The translations under genes were made by a program, and so were the position numbers. 43,395 bases of DNA from an uncultured Sulfurovum sp. (GTDB lineage Bacteria; Campylobacterota; Campylobacteria; Campylobacterales; Sulfurovaceae), in NCBI GenBank assembly GCA_902727895.1, contig CACVAP010000022.1, forward strand, positions 1-43,395. Direction: 5' to 3'. The notes under the pieces are model-generated. The model had not been told where the DNA came from. It made no database searches and saw only the letters and a list, made by a program, of their open reading frames with translations. Positions 43,369 through 43,395 of the stretch are shown piece after piece. Position 1 is the stretch's first letter; each line of letters begins with the position of its first letter.

Positions 43369-43395
43369 TATAAATCCTTTTTTAATTTTTATACC

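Noticed and set aside
1-43395. CRISPR arrays, tRNA or rRNA genes
   Set aside because: No regularly spaced repeats or RNA gene signatures were seen by eye on either strand.

Overview
The window is AT-rich chromosomal DNA from a Gram-negative bacterium, most probably a Campylobacterota member of the Arcobacter type. This is inferred from the very AT-rich intergenic DNA, frequent TTG and GTG starts, quinone-linked iron-sulfur redox genes and single-Cache sensors. No rRNA, tRNA, CRISPR array or intact insertion sequence was recognised.

Positions 1-13335 form a nitrate assimilation region. It holds a truncated NrtA/CmpA-like substrate-binding protein, two different NasA/NarB-like molybdopterin nitrate reductases (665 and 769 aa), a NarK/NasA-type nitrate transporter, a NirA-type sirohaem nitrite reductase with a long C-terminal extension, a fusion of a four-cluster DmsB-like protein with a DmsC-like membrane anchor, and a compact CysG-like enzyme for sirohaem. 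There is no NAD(P)H or ferredoxin reductase partner. The inferred route is therefore quinol to the DmsBC fusion to a cytoplasmic NasA, then nitrite to NirA. Inside the cluster lies a nickel superoxide dismutase whose signal peptide would be cut exactly before the nickel-binding His1. A DinJ-YafQ toxin-antitoxin pair and a start-less HNH-like reading frame interrupt the cluster.

Positions 13381-24838 carry a Rof-like small protein, a PDC-type membrane protein, a MarR regulator divergent from a TolC-adaptor-RND efflux operon with a 26-bp perfect palindrome between them, two tandemly duplicated secreted Cache proteins, an esterase, a porin and a MarR-GNAT pair. Positions 24920-27302 are rich in toxin-antitoxin genes: YefM with a deletion-wrecked YoeB, a ribbon-helix-helix/MazF pair, a lipoprotein and an orphan CopG-type antitoxin.

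Positions 27353-34318 hold a kinase-like gene that appears to begin at ATT and a second MarR-adaptor-RND-TolC operon with its own 27-bp operator. Positions 34319-36850 contain a hypothetical protein, a chimeric scar made of the broken ends of two other genes, and a secreted beta-helix protein. Positions 36850-43368 hold small redox and detoxification genes (Abm-like monooxygenase, thiopurine methyltransferase, redoxin, nitroreductase, HxlR regulator), a hypothetical protein, a BrnT-BrnA pair with a consensus promoter that implies a leaderless message, an MFS transporter, an Ogt-type DNA repair protein and a DoxX protein.

The strongest candidates for something new are the exported, self-maturing Ni-SOD inside a nitrate island, the quinol-linked assimilatory nitrate reductase layout, the ATT-start kinase and the chimeric pseudogene scar.
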